A stretch of 64,000 nucleotides of DNA from Cereibacter azotoformans (GCA_017599285.1 JAGFXX010000001.1:1302001-1366000), one strand, 5' to 3'. Positions 40,065-49,768 are shown, counted from the first letter of the stretch. The notes: a model not told the origin generated them from the letters alone. Translations and numbers: made by a program.

Positions 40065-40880
40065 ATGTCCGACCCTTTCACCACCGGCCCCGGCCTCCCC
40101 CGCCTTCTCGCCATCATGGAGCGCCTGCGCGATCCCGAGCGCGGCTGCCCCTGGGACGTGGAGCAGACCTTCGCCAGCATCGCGCCCTACACGCTGGAAG
40201 AGGCGCATGAGGTGGCCGACGCCATCGAGCGCGAGGACTGGGACGACCTGCGGGGCGAGCTGGGCGATCTGCTGCTGCAGACCGTCTTTCACGCCCGCAT
40301 GGCCGAGGAGCGCGGCCTCTTCGACTTCGAGGCGGTGGCCTCGGGCATCGCCGACAAGATGATCGCCCGGCACCCGCATGTCTTCGGCGACGAATCGCGC
40401 GACAAGTCGGCCGAGCAGCAGACCGCCGACTGGGAGCGGATCAAGGCCGCCGAACGGGCGGGGCGGGCGCAGGGAGGCGTGCTCGAAGGTGTCGCGCTGG
40501 GGCTTCCGGCGCTGACCCGGGCGGTCAAGCTGCAGAAGCGGGCGGCGCGCGTGGGCTTCGACTGGCCCTCGACGGACGAGGTGGTGGACAAGATCGTCGA
40601 GGAGGCGCGCGAGCTGGTCGAGGCGCGCGACACGCTGACCGAGGAAGAGACCTTCGAGGAGTTCGGCGATCTCCTCTTCGTGATCGCCAATCTCGGCCGG
40701 CACCTGAAGGTCGATCCCGAGGCTGCGCTCCGCGCCGCCAATGCCAAGTTCACCCGCCGCTTCGAGCGGATCGAGGCGCTGCTGGCGGCCGAGGGCCGCC
40801 GACCCGAGGACAGCGATCTGGCCGAGATGGACGCCCTCTGGAACCGCGCCAAGGCGGAGGAACGGGAAGGGCAATCCTGA
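40065..40880 (+). CDS. mazG: Nucleoside triphosphate pyrophosphohydrolase
   Basis: Hydrolyses nucleoside triphosphates to monophosphates and pyrophosphate, cleaning nucleotide pools. The 271-residue protein has tandem MazG domains: the first with GCPWDVEQTF, EEAHEVADAI and ELGDLLLQTVFH, the second with EEARELVEA and EEFGDLLFVIANL, giving the ExxE-x12-ExxD metal sites. The start was set at MSDPFTTG. Its stop codon forms the left half of a candidate iron box. Confidence 0.94.
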   Translation: MSDPFTTGPGLPRLLAIMERLRDPERGCPWDVEQTFASIAPYTLEEAHEVADAIEREDWDDLRGELGDLLLQTVFHARMAEERGLFDFEAVASGIADKMIARHPHVFGDESRDKSAEQQTADWERIKAAERAGRAQGGVLEGVALGLPALTRAVKLQKRAARVGFDWPSTDEVVDKIVEEARELVEARDTLTEEETFEEFGDLLFVIANLGRHLKVDPEAALRAANAKFTRRFERIEALLAAEGRRPEDSDLAEMDALWNRAKAEEREGQS

Positions 40881-40892
40881 TAACTATGCTCA
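40878..40892. promoter_or_regulatory. Candidate iron-responsive box (TGA-N9-TCA) before fbpA
   Basis: TGA (40878-40880) and TCA (40890-40892) with nine bases between match the palindrome described for RirA-type iron boxes. It is 63 bases upstream of the iron-binding protein gene and uses the mazG stop codon as its left half. Matches of six fixed bases occur by chance about once in 4 kb, so position is the main support. Confidence 0.45.
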
Positions 40893-40954
40893 ACTATTGA
40901 CGCGGTGCGACGGTTCGGGGTTAATGCCGCTCGTATCCGACAAAAGAGGTCAAC

Positions 40955-41965
40955 ATGCGTCCCGCCATTGCATCTTCCATCGCCCTCGCGCTTTGCACGA
41001 CCGCGCTGCCTGCCCTGGCCGAGGAGGTGAACATCTACTCGCACCGCCAACCCGAGCTGATTCAGCCGCTGGTGGACGCGTTCAGCGCCGAAACCGGCAT
41101 CGATGTGAATGTGGCCTTCGTGGACAAGGGGATGGCCGAACGGCTGGTGGCCGAGGGCGACCGCTCGCCCGCCGACCTGGTTCTGACCGTGGACATCGCG
41201 CGGCTGATGCAGGTGGTGGATGCGGGCGTCACGCAACCCGTCGAGTCCGAGGTGCTGGACGCCAACATCCCCGAGTCGTTCCGCGATCCCGAGGGCCACT
41301 GGTTCGGCCTGACCAGCCGGGCGCGCATCGTCTATGCCTCGAAGGAGCGCGTGGCCGATGGCGAAGTCACCACCTACGAGGATCTCGCCTCGGAGAAGTG
41401 GAAGGGCCGGATCTGCACGCGCTCGTTCACCAACGATTACAACGTGGCGCTCACGGGGGCGGTGCTCGCCCACCACGGCGCCGAGGCCGCGCGGAGCTGG
41501 CTCGAGGGCGTGAAGGCCAACCTCGCCAAGAAGCCCGAGGGCGGCGACCGCGATCAGGTGAAGTCGATCTGGGCGGGCGAGTGCGACATCAGCCTCGGAA
41601 ACACCTACTACATGGGCCAGATGGCCAATGATCCCGAACAGAAGGAATGGGCCGACTCGGTCCGTATCACCTTCCCGACCTTCGAGGGTGGCGGCACGCA
41701 CATGAACATCTCGGGCGTGGCCATGACCAGGGCCGCTCCGAACCGCGAGGCGGCGCTGAAGCTGATGGAATGGCTGACCTCGGACGAGGCGCAGCGGATC
41801 TACGCCGAGACCAACCACGAATTCCCGGTCAAGGAAGGCGTCGCCCGCTCGGAGCTGGTGCAGAGCTGGGGCGAGTTCACGCCGGACGAGATCGGCCTCG
41901 CCGAAGTGGCGGCGCAGCGGGCCGAGGCGCTCAAGCTGATCGAATCGGTGAACTTCGACGGCTGA
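40955..41965 (+). CDS. fbpA: Periplasmic Fe(III)-binding protein (FbpA/FutA type)
   Basis: Substrate-binding protein of an iron ABC importer. The 336-residue protein has a signal peptide cut after ALPALA (about 23), VNIYSHRQPELIQPLVDAF at the start of the first lobe, and the paired tyrosines in LGNTYYMGQM that bind ferric iron in this family. No permease or ATPase gene follows; the next gene is a nucleoside hydrolase, so it must work with a transporter encoded elsewhere. A terminator lies at 41990-42018 and a candidate iron box at 40878-40892. Confidence 0.92.
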   Translation: MRPAIASSIALALCTTALPALAEEVNIYSHRQPELIQPLVDAFSAETGIDVNVAFVDKGMAERLVAEGDRSPADLVLTVDIARLMQVVDAGVTQPVESEVLDANIPESFRDPEGHWFGLTSRARIVYASKERVADGEVTTYEDLASEKWKGRICTRSFTNDYNVALTGAVLAHHGAEAARSWLEGVKANLAKKPEGGDRDQVKSIWAGECDISLGNTYYMGQMANDPEQKEWADSVRITFPTFEGGGTHMNISGVAMTRAAPNREAALKLMEWLTSDEAQRIYAETNHEFPVKEGVARSELVQSWGEFTPDEIGLAEVAAQRAEALKLIESVNFDG

Positions 41966-41989
41966 GGCTGCACCCACCAGATGAACCGG

Positions 41990-42018
41990 ATGGCGGCCGA
42001 CGGATCGGCCGCCATTTT
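41990..42018 (+). terminator. Terminator of fbpA
   Basis: An 11-bp perfect stem (41990-42000 with 42005-42015), four-base loop and TTTT tail (42015-42018), 25 bases after the fbpA stop. Confidence 0.85.
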
Positions 42019-42056
42019 CACGTTTCCCCAAAGGGGACAGACCGCAAGGAGAGCCC

Positions 42057-42998
42057 ATGACCACGCCCCGCCGGATCATCATCGACACCGACCCCGGACA
42101 GGACGACGCCGTGGCTATCCTGCTGGCGCTGGCAAGCCCCGAGCTTGAGGTTCTGGGCATTACGGCGGTTGCGGGGAACGTGCCGCTGCCGCTCACGCAG
42201 AAGAACGCCCGGATCATCTGCGAGATCGCCGGGCGGACCGACATTCCGGTCTTTGCCGGCTGCGACGCGCCGCTCGTGCGCAAGCTGGTCACGGCCGAGC
42301 ATGTGCATGGCAAGACCGGCCTCGACGGCCCCGCCCTGCCCGATCCGACCATGCCGCTTCAGGACCGGCACGCCGTCGATTTCCTGATCGAGACGCTGCG
42401 CACCGAGCCTGAGGGCAGCGTCACCCTCTGCCCGCTGGGCCCGCTCACCAACATCGCCACCGCCCTGCGGCGCGCGCCCGACATCGCGCCGCGCATCCGC
42501 GAGATCGTCCTGATGGGAGGCGCCTATTTCGAGGTCGGCAACATCACCCCCTCGGCCGAGTTCAACATCTATGTCGATCCCGAGGCCGCCGCGATCGTCT
42601 TCGGGGCGGGGGTGCCTCTGGTCGTCATGCCGCTCGACGTCACCCACAAGGCCCTGACCAGCCCCGCGCGCGTGCGCCGCTTCCGCGAGATGGGCACCCG
42701 GCCGGGGCGGATGGTAGCCGAGTGGACCGACTTCTTCGAGCGGTTCGACCGCGAGAAATACGGGGCGGAGGGCGCGCCGCTGCACGATCCCTGCGTGATC
42801 GCATGGCTGCTGAACCCCGACCTCTTCCTCGGGCGGCACATCAATGTCGAGATCGAGACCGAGGGCCGCTTCACGACCGGCATGACGGTGGCCGACTGGT
42901 GGCGGGTCAGCGACCGGGCGCCGAATGCGCTCTTCATGCGCGACCTCGACGCCGACGGGTTCTTCGACCTCCTTGCCGAGCGGATCGCGCGGCTCTGA
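42057..42998 (+). CDS. Inosine-uridine preferring nucleoside hydrolase
   Basis: Cleaves ribonucleosides into base and ribose. The 313-residue protein has the calcium-binding N-terminal motif DTDPGQDDAVAILLAL, GGAYFEVGNITPSAEFN and LHDPCVIAWLLNP. Base preference cannot be decided from sequence. It has its own ribosome site (AAGGAG) and is separated from fbpA by a terminator; it converges with phoR. Confidence 0.93.
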   Translation: MTTPRRIIIDTDPGQDDAVAILLALASPELEVLGITAVAGNVPLPLTQKNARIICEIAGRTDIPVFAGCDAPLVRKLVTAEHVHGKTGLDGPALPDPTMPLQDRHAVDFLIETLRTEPEGSVTLCPLGPLTNIATALRRAPDIAPRIREIVLMGGAYFEVGNITPSAEFNIYVDPEAAAIVFGAGVPLVVMPLDVTHKALTSPARVRRFREMGTRPGRMVAEWTDFFERFDREKYGAEGAPLHDPCVIAWLLNPDLFLGRHINVEIETEGRFTTGMTVADWWRVSDRAPNALFMRDLDADGFFDLLAERIARL

Positions 42999-43034
42999 CC
43001 CTGCCCGGTGGATAGCCGGCCGCGCCCCTCGACT

Positions 43035-44075
43035 TCAGGAGGCGGGCAGCGTCACGATGAACCGGCTGCCCTTGCCCAGTTCGCTCTCGATCCGAAAGCG
43101 GCCGCGGTGGCGGTTCACGATATGCTTGACGATGGCGAGGCCGAGCCCCGTCCCGCCCTTCTCGCGCGAGCGGTGGTTGTCCACGCGGTAGAACCGTTCG
43201 GTGAGACGCGGAAGGTGGATCGCGTCGATCCCCTCGCCGCGGTCCACCACCTCGATCCGCACGGCCGGCCCCAACCGCGCGAGCCCGTCGGGGTCGCGGG
43301 CCACCTCGACGGTCACGAGCTTGCCCGAGGCGCCGTATTTCACCGCGTTCTCGATCAGGTTGTGGAAGACCTGCGTCAGCTGGTCGGCGTCGCCCGGCAG
43401 GGGGAGGTGCCCGGTCTCGCCGGTGCGCTCGATCGCGACGCCCGCCGCCTCGGCCATCGGCCGCAGCGCGGCCACCGCCTGACCGATCACGGCCGAGACA
43501 TCGACCTGCGTGACCGGCCGCACCCGCTCTTCGGCCTCCACCCGACTGAGCGAGAGAAGATCCTGCACCAGACGGTTCATGCGGCCCGCCTCGCGCGCCA
43601 TGATCGCAAGGAACCGCGCGCGGGCCGCCGGATCCTCGCGCGCGGCGCCCTGCAGCGTCTCGATGAAGCCGAGCAGCGCGGTCAGCGGCGTGCGCAACTC
43701 GTGGCTCACGTTCGCCACGAAGTCGCGGCGGATCGCGCCCATCTGTTCCTGCTCGGTGATGTCCTCGAAGGCGCAGAGCGCGCACCGTTCGCCCGCCACC
43801 GGCACCGGCGTCACCGTCACACGGTAGGTCACCTCGCGCGAGGGGCCGGTGATGATGTGGCGCGCCCGTCCCGGCCGATCGAGCCGGAGCGCCCCCTCGA
43901 TCGCGTCCAGCAACGCTGGCTGGCGCATCGCCATGACATAATGCCGGGCCACGCTCGTCGCCCCGAAGAGACGCTGGGCGGGCGCGTTGGCCGACCTGAT
44001 CCGCTCGTCGGGCCCGATCAGGACGAGCGGCAGCGGCACTCCCTCAAGAAGCTGGGCTGCGTCCTGCTCCTGCAT
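43035..44075 (-). CDS. phoR: PhoR-like phosphate-regulon histidine kinase
   Basis: A 346-residue kinase with a PAS domain (about 10-110), phosphoacceptor helix with FVANVSHELRTPLTALLGF (His near 125) and an ATPase domain with NLIENAVKYG, DRGEGID and GGTGLGLAIVKHI. The arrangement matches PhoR, but there is no N-terminal membrane segment, so it would be cytoplasmic or attached to partners. phoB, pst and phoU are not adjacent downstream. The start at 44075 has GGAG six bases upstream; ATG 44090 is the alternative. The 156-base gap upstream holds a small hairpin at 44163-44179 and no clear promoter. Confidence 0.82.
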   Translation of the reverse strand: MQEQDAAQLLEGVPLPLVLIGPDERIRSANAPAQRLFGATSVARHYVMAMRQPALLDAIEGALRLDRPGRARHIITGPSREVTYRVTVTPVPVAGERCALCAFEDITEQEQMGAIRRDFVANVSHELRTPLTALLGFIETLQGAAREDPAARARFLAIMAREAGRMNRLVQDLLSLSRVEAEERVRPVTQVDVSAVIGQAVAALRPMAEAAGVAIERTGETGHLPLPGDADQLTQVFHNLIENAVKYGASGKLVTVEVARDPDGLARLGPAVRIEVVDRGEGIDAIHLPRLTERFYRVDNHRSREKGGTGLGLAIVKHIVNRHRGRFRIESELGKGSRFIVTLPAS

Positions 44076-44231
44076 CCTCGTCTCCCGCATGGCTGCGCGC
44101 CCTTCCTGCCATGCGATGCGGCCCGGCGCCAGACGGACCCGCCCCATGCTGCAACGCGCGGGGCGAGGTGTTGCCTCGCACCCGCAGCAGGCGTCCCCGG
44201 CGGCTGCGAGCCGGGGCCCCTGTGGGTCGGA

Positions 44232-44750
44232 TCAGAGGGCGGTCAGTTCCGCACGAAAGCGGCGGGCATTGGCGGCATAGCCCTCGGCCGAGGCCATGAG
44301 ACGGGCGCGCTCCTCCTCGGTCAGTTCGCGCACCACCTTGCCCGGAGCCCCCTTGACCAGCGAGAAGTCGGGGATCTCCTTGCCTTCGGTGATCAGAGCG
44401 CAGGCGCCGATCAGGCAGAAGCGGCCGATCTTCGCCCCGTTCAGCACCGTGGCGCCCATGCCGATCAGCGAGCCCTCGCCGATGGTGCAGCCGTGCAGCA
44501 TCGCCTTGTGGCCGATGGTGCAGTTCGGCCCCACCGTCAGCGGAAAGCCCCAGTCGGTGTGCAGCACCGAGTTTTCCTGCACGTTCGAGCCGGCACCGAT
44601 CACGATCTCTTCGTTGTCGCCGCGCAGGGTCGAGCCGAACCAGACCGAGCTGCCGGCCTCGAGCACCACCTTGCCGATCACGTTGGCATCGGGTGCGACC
44701 CAGGCTTCGGCGTCGATGCGCGGCGCCACGCCGTTCAGTGCATAGATCAT
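44232..44750 (-). CDS. Gamma-class carbonic anhydrase-like protein
   Basis: A 172-residue left-handed beta-helix protein of the gamma carbonic anhydrase/YrdA group. Hexapeptide repeats run through most of it, and the metal-ligand histidines are visible in SVLHTDWG and GHKAMLHGC. Whether it hydrates CO2 or has another role is not known for most members. Its start overlaps the gmk stop (ATGA), as the third gene of yicC-gmk. Confidence 0.9.
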   Translation of the reverse strand: MIYALNGVAPRIDAEAWVAPDANVIGKVVLEAGSSVWFGSTLRGDNEEIVIGAGSNVQENSVLHTDWGFPLTVGPNCTIGHKAMLHGCTIGEGSLIGMGATVLNGAKIGRFCLIGACALITEGKEIPDFSLVKGAPGKVVRELTEEERARLMASAEGYAANARRFRAELTAL

Positions 44751-45382
44751 CGGGCGTCAAACTCCTTGTTCAGTTCGCGGACGTGATCCACCAGCGTCGG
44801 CTGCGTCTCGCGGCGAAGGCGCGTGGCGGACACGATCCGCTTCAGCTTTTCCTCGGTCTCCTGAAGGTCCTCGTTGACTAGCACATAATCGTATTCGGCC
44901 CAGTGGCTGATCTCGTCCCGGCTCTTGCGCATCCGGTCGCGGATCACCTCGTCGCTGTCCTGCCCGCGGAAGCGCAGCCGTCGCTCGAGTTCCTCGATCG
45001 AGGGCGGGAGGATGAAGATCGACAGCACGTCCCGTCCGAGCGACGAGTTGCGGATCTGCTGCGCGCCCTGCCAGTCCACGTCGAAGAGCACGTCGCGCCC
45101 GGCCTCGAGCGCCTCGATCACCGGAGCCTTGGGCGAGCCGTAGCCGTTGCCGAAGACCTCGGCATATTCCAGCATCTCGCCGCGCTGGACATGGTTGGCG
45201 AAGGCCTCCCTCGACAGGAAGTAGTAGTCCCGTCCGTCCACCTCACCGGGCCGCGGCGGGCGGGTCGTGGCCGAGACCGAAAATCGGATCGTCGGGTCCC
45301 AGGCCATCAGCCGCTTGGACAGGGTCGATTTTCCGGCGCCCGAGGGCGAGGAAAGGATGAGGAGAAGTCCGCGCCGCGCCAT
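44747..45382 (-). CDS. gmk: Guanylate kinase
   Basis: Phosphorylates GMP to GDP. The 211-residue protein has the P-loop [12 protein letters not shown], the GMP-binding [16 protein letters not shown] and the YGSPKAPV stretch. The ATG at 45382 has GGAG five bases upstream; a GTG two codons earlier overlaps the yicC stop. Coupled with the gamma carbonic anhydrase gene downstream. Confidence 0.96.
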   Translation of the reverse strand: MARRGLLLILSSPSGAGKSTLSKRLMAWDPTIRFSVSATTRPPRPGEVDGRDYYFLSREAFANHVQRGEMLEYAEVFGNGYGSPKAPVIEALEAGRDVLFDVDWQGAQQIRNSSLGRDVLSIFILPPSIEELERRLRFRGQDSDEVIRDRMRKSRDEISHWAEYDYVLVNEDLQETEEKLKRIVSATRLRRETQPTLVDHVRELNKEFDAR

Positions 45383-45384
45383 GG

Positions 45385-46275
45385 TCACTCCACGTTCTGG
45401 ATCTGCTCGCGCATCTGGTCAATGACGGTCTTGAGGTCGAGGCCGACCTGCGTCAGCGCCAGCGACTGGGCCTTGGAGCAGAGCGTGTTCGCCTCGCGCA
45501 TGAATTCCTGCACGAGGAAATCGAGGCGGCGGCCGACCGGGCCGCTCTCGCCCAGAAGGCTCCGGGCCGCGGTCACATGCGCGGCGAGCCGGTCGAGTTC
45601 CTCGGTCACGTCCTGCTTGACGGCCAGAAGCGCCAGTTCCTGCGCGACACGGGTCTCGTCGAGGCCGTCGCCCGCGGCGAGCAGGCGCGCCATGTTCTCA
45701 CGAAGCGCGACGGGCGCGGCCGCGCGACGGGCCTCGGCCTCGGTGGCGGCGGCGGCGGTCAGCGCCTCGATCCGGTCGAGCTGGGCCGCGATCAGCCGCG
45801 CCAGCGCCTCGCCCTCGGTGCGCCGCATGGACGCGAAATCCGCCAGCAGCTCAGGCAGTTCGGCCAGGAGCGCCGCCCGCAGCGGGCCCGTATCCTCGAC
45901 CCCTGACGCCTGTTCCAGCACGCCCCGCAGCCCAAGAACCTCGGTCGCGCTGGCCGGGCGGAGGTCAATCCCCGTCCCGCGCGCGGCGGCCTCCACGTCG
46001 CCCATCGCCCGCAGCACCGCGTCGAGCGTCGCCGGATTGACCCGCAGCCCCTCGGAGCCACCCTCGGCCGCCACCTTGAGCGACAGGCTCACGCTGCCCC
46101 GGTTGAGCGCCCGGCCCAGCTCGGCCCGGATCGCAGGTTCGAGACCCTCGATCCAGTCCGGCACCCTGAGCCGCAGATCCAGCCCCTTTCCGTTCACCGC
46201 GCGCACTTCCCACAGCCACGAATGGCCGTGCCCCTGGCCCTTCCGCGTCGCGAAGCCGGTCATCGAGCTGATCAT
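45385..46275 (-). CDS. YicC family RNase-like protein
   Basis: A 296-residue protein of the YicC/YloC family, starting [13 protein letters not shown] and ending with the conserved [15 protein letters not shown] (DUF1732). Family members were reported to act as endoribonucleases; here that is only by resemblance. It precedes gmk, a gene order conserved in many bacteria, and ends about where gmk begins. Confidence 0.92.
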   Translation of the reverse strand: MISSMTGFATRKGQGHGHSWLWEVRAVNGKGLDLRLRVPDWIEGLEPAIRAELGRALNRGSVSLSLKVAAEGGSEGLRVNPATLDAVLRAMGDVEAAARGTGIDLRPASATEVLGLRGVLEQASGVEDTGPLRAALLAELPELLADFASMRRTEGEALARLIAAQLDRIEALTAAAATEAEARRAAAPVALRENMARLLAAGDGLDETRVAQELALLAVKQDVTEELDRLAAHVTAARSLLGESGPVGRRLDFLVQEFMREANTLCSKAQSLALTQVGLDLKTVIDQMREQIQNVE

Positions 46276-46352
46276 GCAGTCCTCCCCGACCCCCGCCGTT
46301 CGTTTACCATCGTCTCAGAATTTTCACCCGGAGATACGAAAGGAGGGGTAGA

Positions 46353-46368
46353 TTAACATTTGGATAAC
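46353..46368 (+). promoter_or_regulatory. CtrA-like binding site upstream of the PAS_5 gene
   Basis: TTAA (46353-46356), seven bases, then ATAAC (46364-46368): one mismatch from the CtrA consensus TTAA-N7-TTAAC. It is about 100 bases upstream of the PAS_5 start in the divergent gap with yicC, a stretch clearly richer in A and T than its surroundings. Confidence 0.45.
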
Positions 46369-46465
46369 CATTGCGGCCGGAGCCCGGCTTCGCCCGCAGC
46401 GGCGCATAACAGAGCGGCGGATGCGCGGCAACCCGCGCGCAGCCACGGGAAACGGGAGAGAAGTC

Positions 46466-47143
46466 ATGGGCATGAGGTTCGGCGGCACCGGCATCGGTCA
46501 CCCGGGCGGAGGGGGACGCGCGGGCGTCGATCCCGCCGCGCTGCTGGTCGTGCGGAGCCACTGGCACGAGTTGCGCTGCCGCGCGGGCGGCGAGCTGCCC
46601 GGCCGCGCCGACATCGACCCCCGGCGCATCGAGGGCGCATTGGGGTGCGCCTTCCTCGCCGAGCGGATCGCGCCGGGCATGGCGCGCTTCCGCCTTGCCG
46701 GCATGCATCTGGCCGATCTTCTGGGCATCGACGTGCGGGGCATCCCGATCTCGACCATGTTCGGCTTCGATTCGCGTGACCGTCTCGCCGAGGTTCTGGG
46801 ACGGGTCTTCACCGGCCCCGGCGTTGGCGAGGTCTGGATCGAATCGCCCGCCTCGCTCGGGCGGCAGGCTCTCACGGGGCGGCTGCTGCTGTTGCCCCTG
46901 CGCTCGGAGGGCGAGCCGCCGCTGGTCTTCGGCTGCCTCGTGACCGAAGGGGAGATCGGCCGGGCGCCGCGCAAGCTGACGATCACGCGCTCGGCCGTGG
47001 AGATGATCGAGGCGATGCCGCCCGAGCGGCCCCTGCCGCGCCTTCGACTGCCCGAGTTCTCCGAGGCCGGGTTCGAGGCCGCTCCGCCGCCGCCCCGCGC
47101 CAAGCCGGGCCGCGCGCACCTGCGGCTGGTCAAGTCGGACTGA
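46466..47143 (+). CDS. PAS_5 (DUF1457) family protein
   Basis: A 225-residue protein with a single PAS_5 domain (about 25-170): RSHWHELRCRAG, LPGRADIDPRRIEGAL and FRLAGMHLADLLGIDVRG are family hallmarks; the C-terminal 50 residues are Pro-rich and likely disordered. No output domain, so it probably acts by binding another protein. Single-domain PAS proteins of this kind are common in alphaproteobacteria, and I believe Caulobacter MopJ, which affects CtrA signalling, is related. The start has GGGAG about eight bases upstream. A terminator follows at 47154-47177. Confidence 0.87.
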   Translation: MGMRFGGTGIGHPGGGGRAGVDPAALLVVRSHWHELRCRAGGELPGRADIDPRRIEGALGCAFLAERIAPGMARFRLAGMHLADLLGIDVRGIPISTMFGFDSRDRLAEVLGRVFTGPGVGEVWIESPASLGRQALTGRLLLLPLRSEGEPPLVFGCLVTEGEIGRAPRKLTITRSAVEMIEAMPPERPLPRLRLPEFSEAGFEAAPPPPRAKPGRAHLRLVKSD

Positions 47144-47153
47144 GCCGGATGAA

Positions 47154-47177
47154 AAAGCCGCCCCTATGGGCGGCTTT
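47154..47177. terminator. Bidirectional terminator between PAS_5 and aroG
   Basis: A perfect 10-bp stem (47154-47163 with 47168-47177) and four-base loop, with an A run on the left (47152-47156) and TTT on the right, between two convergent genes. Confidence 0.85.
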
Positions 47178-47200
47178 CGGGGTGCGGACGTCGTGCGAGG

Positions 47201-48571
47201 CTACAGCGCCACGCGCCGGCCCGCTTCGCGCATCGTGGTCAGTTCCTCGGCCACGAGGAAGGCCAGCTCCAGCGACTGCGAGGCGTTGAGACGGGGATCG
47301 CAGGCCGTGTGGTAGCGGTTCGAGAGATCCTCGTCCGTCACCGCACGCAGGCCGCCGGTGCATTCGGTCACGTCCTGCCCGGTCATCTCGAAATGCACGC
47401 CGCCGGGGATCGTGCCCTCGGCCTTGTGGATCGCGAAGAACTCGCGCACCTCGCGCAGCACCGAGTCGAACGGGCGGGTCTTGTAGCCCGAGGCCGCCTT
47501 GATCGTGTTGCCGTGCATCGGATCGCAGCACCAGGTGACCTTGGCGCCCTCCTCGCGCACGGCCTTGATCAGCCGCGGCAGATGCTCGCCCACCTTGCCC
47601 GCGCCGAAGCGCGCGATCAGCGTGAGCCGCCCCGCCTCGTTCTGCGGGTTGAGCTTGGCCATCAGCACCTTGAGATCCTCGACCGTGGTCGAGGGGCCGC
47701 ATTTCAGCCCGATCGGGTTCAGCACGCCGCGGCAGAACTCGACATGCGCGCCATCGATCTGGCGCGTGCGGTCGCCGATCCAGATCATGTGGCCCGAGCC
47801 CGCGATCGGCTGGCCGGTGATCGAATCGATCCGGCAGAGCGCCTCTTCATATTCCAGCAGCAGCGCCTCGTGCGAGGTGTAGAAGTCCACCGTCGCCAGA
47901 TCGTGCGAGGTCGAACCGTTCACGCCCGCGGCCGACATGAAGTCGAGCGCGTCCGAGATCCGGTTCGAGATGTCGCGATACCGCTCGGCCTTGTCCTGCT
48001 CGCAGAAGCCCAGCGTCCAGGAATGGACGCGGTGGATGTCGGCGAAGCCGCCCGTCGAGAAGGCGCGCAGCAGATTGAGCGAGGCCGCGGCCTGTGTGTA
48101 GGCCTGCAGCATCCGCCGGGGATCGGGGATGCGCGACTCGGGGCTCGGGTCGAAGCCGTTGATGATGTCGCCCCGGTAGGACGGCAGCTCCATCCCGTTG
48201 ATGACCTCGGTCGGGGCCGAGCGCGGCTTGGCGAACTGCCCCGCCATGCGGCCGATCTTCACGACCGGCACCTTGGCCCCGTAGGTGAGCACGACCGCCA
48301 TCTGCAGGAGCACGCGGAACGTGTCGCGGATGTTGTCGGCCGAGAATTCCGCAAAGCTCTCGGCGCAGTCGCCGCCCTGCAGCAGGAAGGCGCGGCCCTC
48401 GGCCGCCTCGGCCAGCGCCGCCTTCAGCTTGCGGGCCTCGCCCGCGAAGACGAGGGGCGGATATTTCGCAAGCTGCGCCTCGACCGCCTCGACGGCGGCG
48501 GCCTCCGGATAGTCGGGCATCTGGATGCGCGGCTTGGCGCGCCAGTCGGTCTTGGTCCAGCCCCTGCTCAT
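47201..48571 (-). CDS. aroG: Class II 3-deoxy-7-phosphoheptulonate synthase (DAHP synthase)
   Basis: First step of the shikimate pathway: phosphoenolpyruvate plus erythrose-4-phosphate. The 456-residue protein is the plant/actinobacterial type II enzyme, with [47 protein letters not shown] and [11 protein letters not shown]. It is unlike the 350-residue type I enzymes of E. coli. Separate transcription unit, divergent from the AraC-family regulator gene. Confidence 0.94.
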   Translation of the reverse strand: MSRGWTKTDWRAKPRIQMPDYPEAAAVEAVEAQLAKYPPLVFAGEARKLKAALAEAAEGRAFLLQGGDCAESFAEFSADNIRDTFRVLLQMAVVLTYGAKVPVVKIGRMAGQFAKPRSAPTEVINGMELPSYRGDIINGFDPSPESRIPDPRRMLQAYTQAAASLNLLRAFSTGGFADIHRVHSWTLGFCEQDKAERYRDISNRISDALDFMSAAGVNGSTSHDLATVDFYTSHEALLLEYEEALCRIDSITGQPIAGSGHMIWIGDRTRQIDGAHVEFCRGVLNPIGLKCGPSTTVEDLKVLMAKLNPQNEAGRLTLIARFGAGKVGEHLPRLIKAVREEGAKVTWCCDPMHGNTIKAASGYKTRPFDSVLREVREFFAIHKAEGTIPGGVHFEMTGQDVTECTGGLRAVTDEDLSNRYHTACDPRLNASQSLELAFLVAEELTTMREAGRRVAL

Positions 48572-48713
48572 GACGGGTCCTCCGGCAGCTTTGATCTGCG
48601 GGGCATATACGGAAAGGGCGGGGTCTTGGGAAGCGGAATTGGCTCAAGGAGGACCTTGAAGGGTGCGCCGTTTCCTGTTTCACAGGGCTGTAAACGACGC
48701 ACAAGGTCGCAAC

Positions 48714-49718
48714 ATGACCGTTTCCCCCGCAAGGTCCGCCAGATCCGACAAGCCGCGCCGGTTCGTCTTCCTGCTGCTCGACCGCTTCACCATGATCTCC
48801 TTTGCCGGAGCGATCGAGCCGCTGAGGCTCGCCAACCGGATTTCGGGCCGGACCATCTATGCATGGGCACTTGCGGGCGAGAACGGGGCCGAGGCCGTCT
48901 GCTCGAACGGCGCGGCCTTCCGGCTCGACATGGGCCTCGACGAGATCGAGCGCGAGGATGTGCTGCTGGTCTGCGGCGGCATCGACGTGCAGAAGGCCAC
49001 GACACGGGCCGTCGTCAACTGGCTCCGGCGCGAGGCGCGCCGCGGGGTGACGATCGGCGGGCTCTGCACCGGGGCCTATGCCCTCGCCCGCGCCGGGCTT
49101 CTCGACGGGCGCAAGGCCACGATCCACTGGGAGAATCAGGACGGCTTCACCGAGGAGTTCCCCGAGGTGCGGCTGACCAAGTCGGTCTTCGTGATGGACG
49201 GGAACCGGCTGACCACGGCGGGCGGCACGGCCTCGATCGACATGATGCTGAAGATCATCGCCCGCGATCAGGGCGACGACATCGCCAATACGGTGGCCGA
49301 CCAGCTGATCTATTCCTCGATCCGCACCGATCAGGACACGCAGCGCCTGTCGATCCCGAGCCGGATCGGCGTGCGGCATCCCAAGCTGTCCGAAGTGATC
49401 CGCAAGATGGAGGCCAACACCGAAGACCCGATCAGCCCGGCCGATCTGGCCGAGGAGGTGGGCATGTCCACCCGCCAGCTCGAGCGGCTGTTCCGTCGCT
49501 ACCTCAACCGCTCGCCCAAACGCTACTACATGGAGTTGAGGCTGCAGAAGGCGCGCAACCTGCTGATGCAGACCGACATGAGCGTGATCAACGTGGCGCT
49601 GGCCTGCGGCTTTGCGAGCCCCTCGCATTTCTCGAAATGCTACCGGGCGCATTACGCGACCACACCCTACCGCGAGCGCGGCACGCACGGCGCAACCGCG
49701 GGGCCGCGCGCGTCCTGA
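48714..49718 (+). CDS. GlxA-type AraC family transcription regulator
   Basis: A 334-residue regulator with an N-terminal DJ-1/PfpI amidotransferase-like domain (about 15-190; GLCTGAYALARAGLLDG, IHWENQDGFTEEFP) and a C-terminal AraC double helix-turn-helix (about 225-325; TRQLERLFRRYL, ACGFASPSHFSKCYR). The nucleophile-position Cys is in GGLCTGA. Relatives such as GbdR, CdhR and ArgR sense quaternary amines or arginine; the inducer here is unknown. The start was set at MTVSPARS; the frame opens 17 codons earlier. A TCAAGG-agga-CCTTGA palindrome at 48644-48659 lies in the divergent gap with aroG. Confidence 0.87.
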   Translation: MTVSPARSARSDKPRRFVFLLLDRFTMISFAGAIEPLRLANRISGRTIYAWALAGENGAEAVCSNGAAFRLDMGLDEIEREDVLLVCGGIDVQKATTRAVVNWLRREARRGVTIGGLCTGAYALARAGLLDGRKATIHWENQDGFTEEFPEVRLTKSVFVMDGNRLTTAGGTASIDMMLKIIARDQGDDIANTVADQLIYSSIRTDQDTQRLSIPSRIGVRHPKLSEVIRKMEANTEDPISPADLAEEVGMSTRQLERLFRRYLNRSPKRYYMELRLQKARNLLMQTDMSVINVALACGFASPSHFSKCYRAHYATTPYRERGTHGATAGPRAS

Positions 49719-49768
49719 GGCGGCACACTGCGAAAGGGCGGGAGGCCGAGCCCCCCGCCCCGCAGCGC

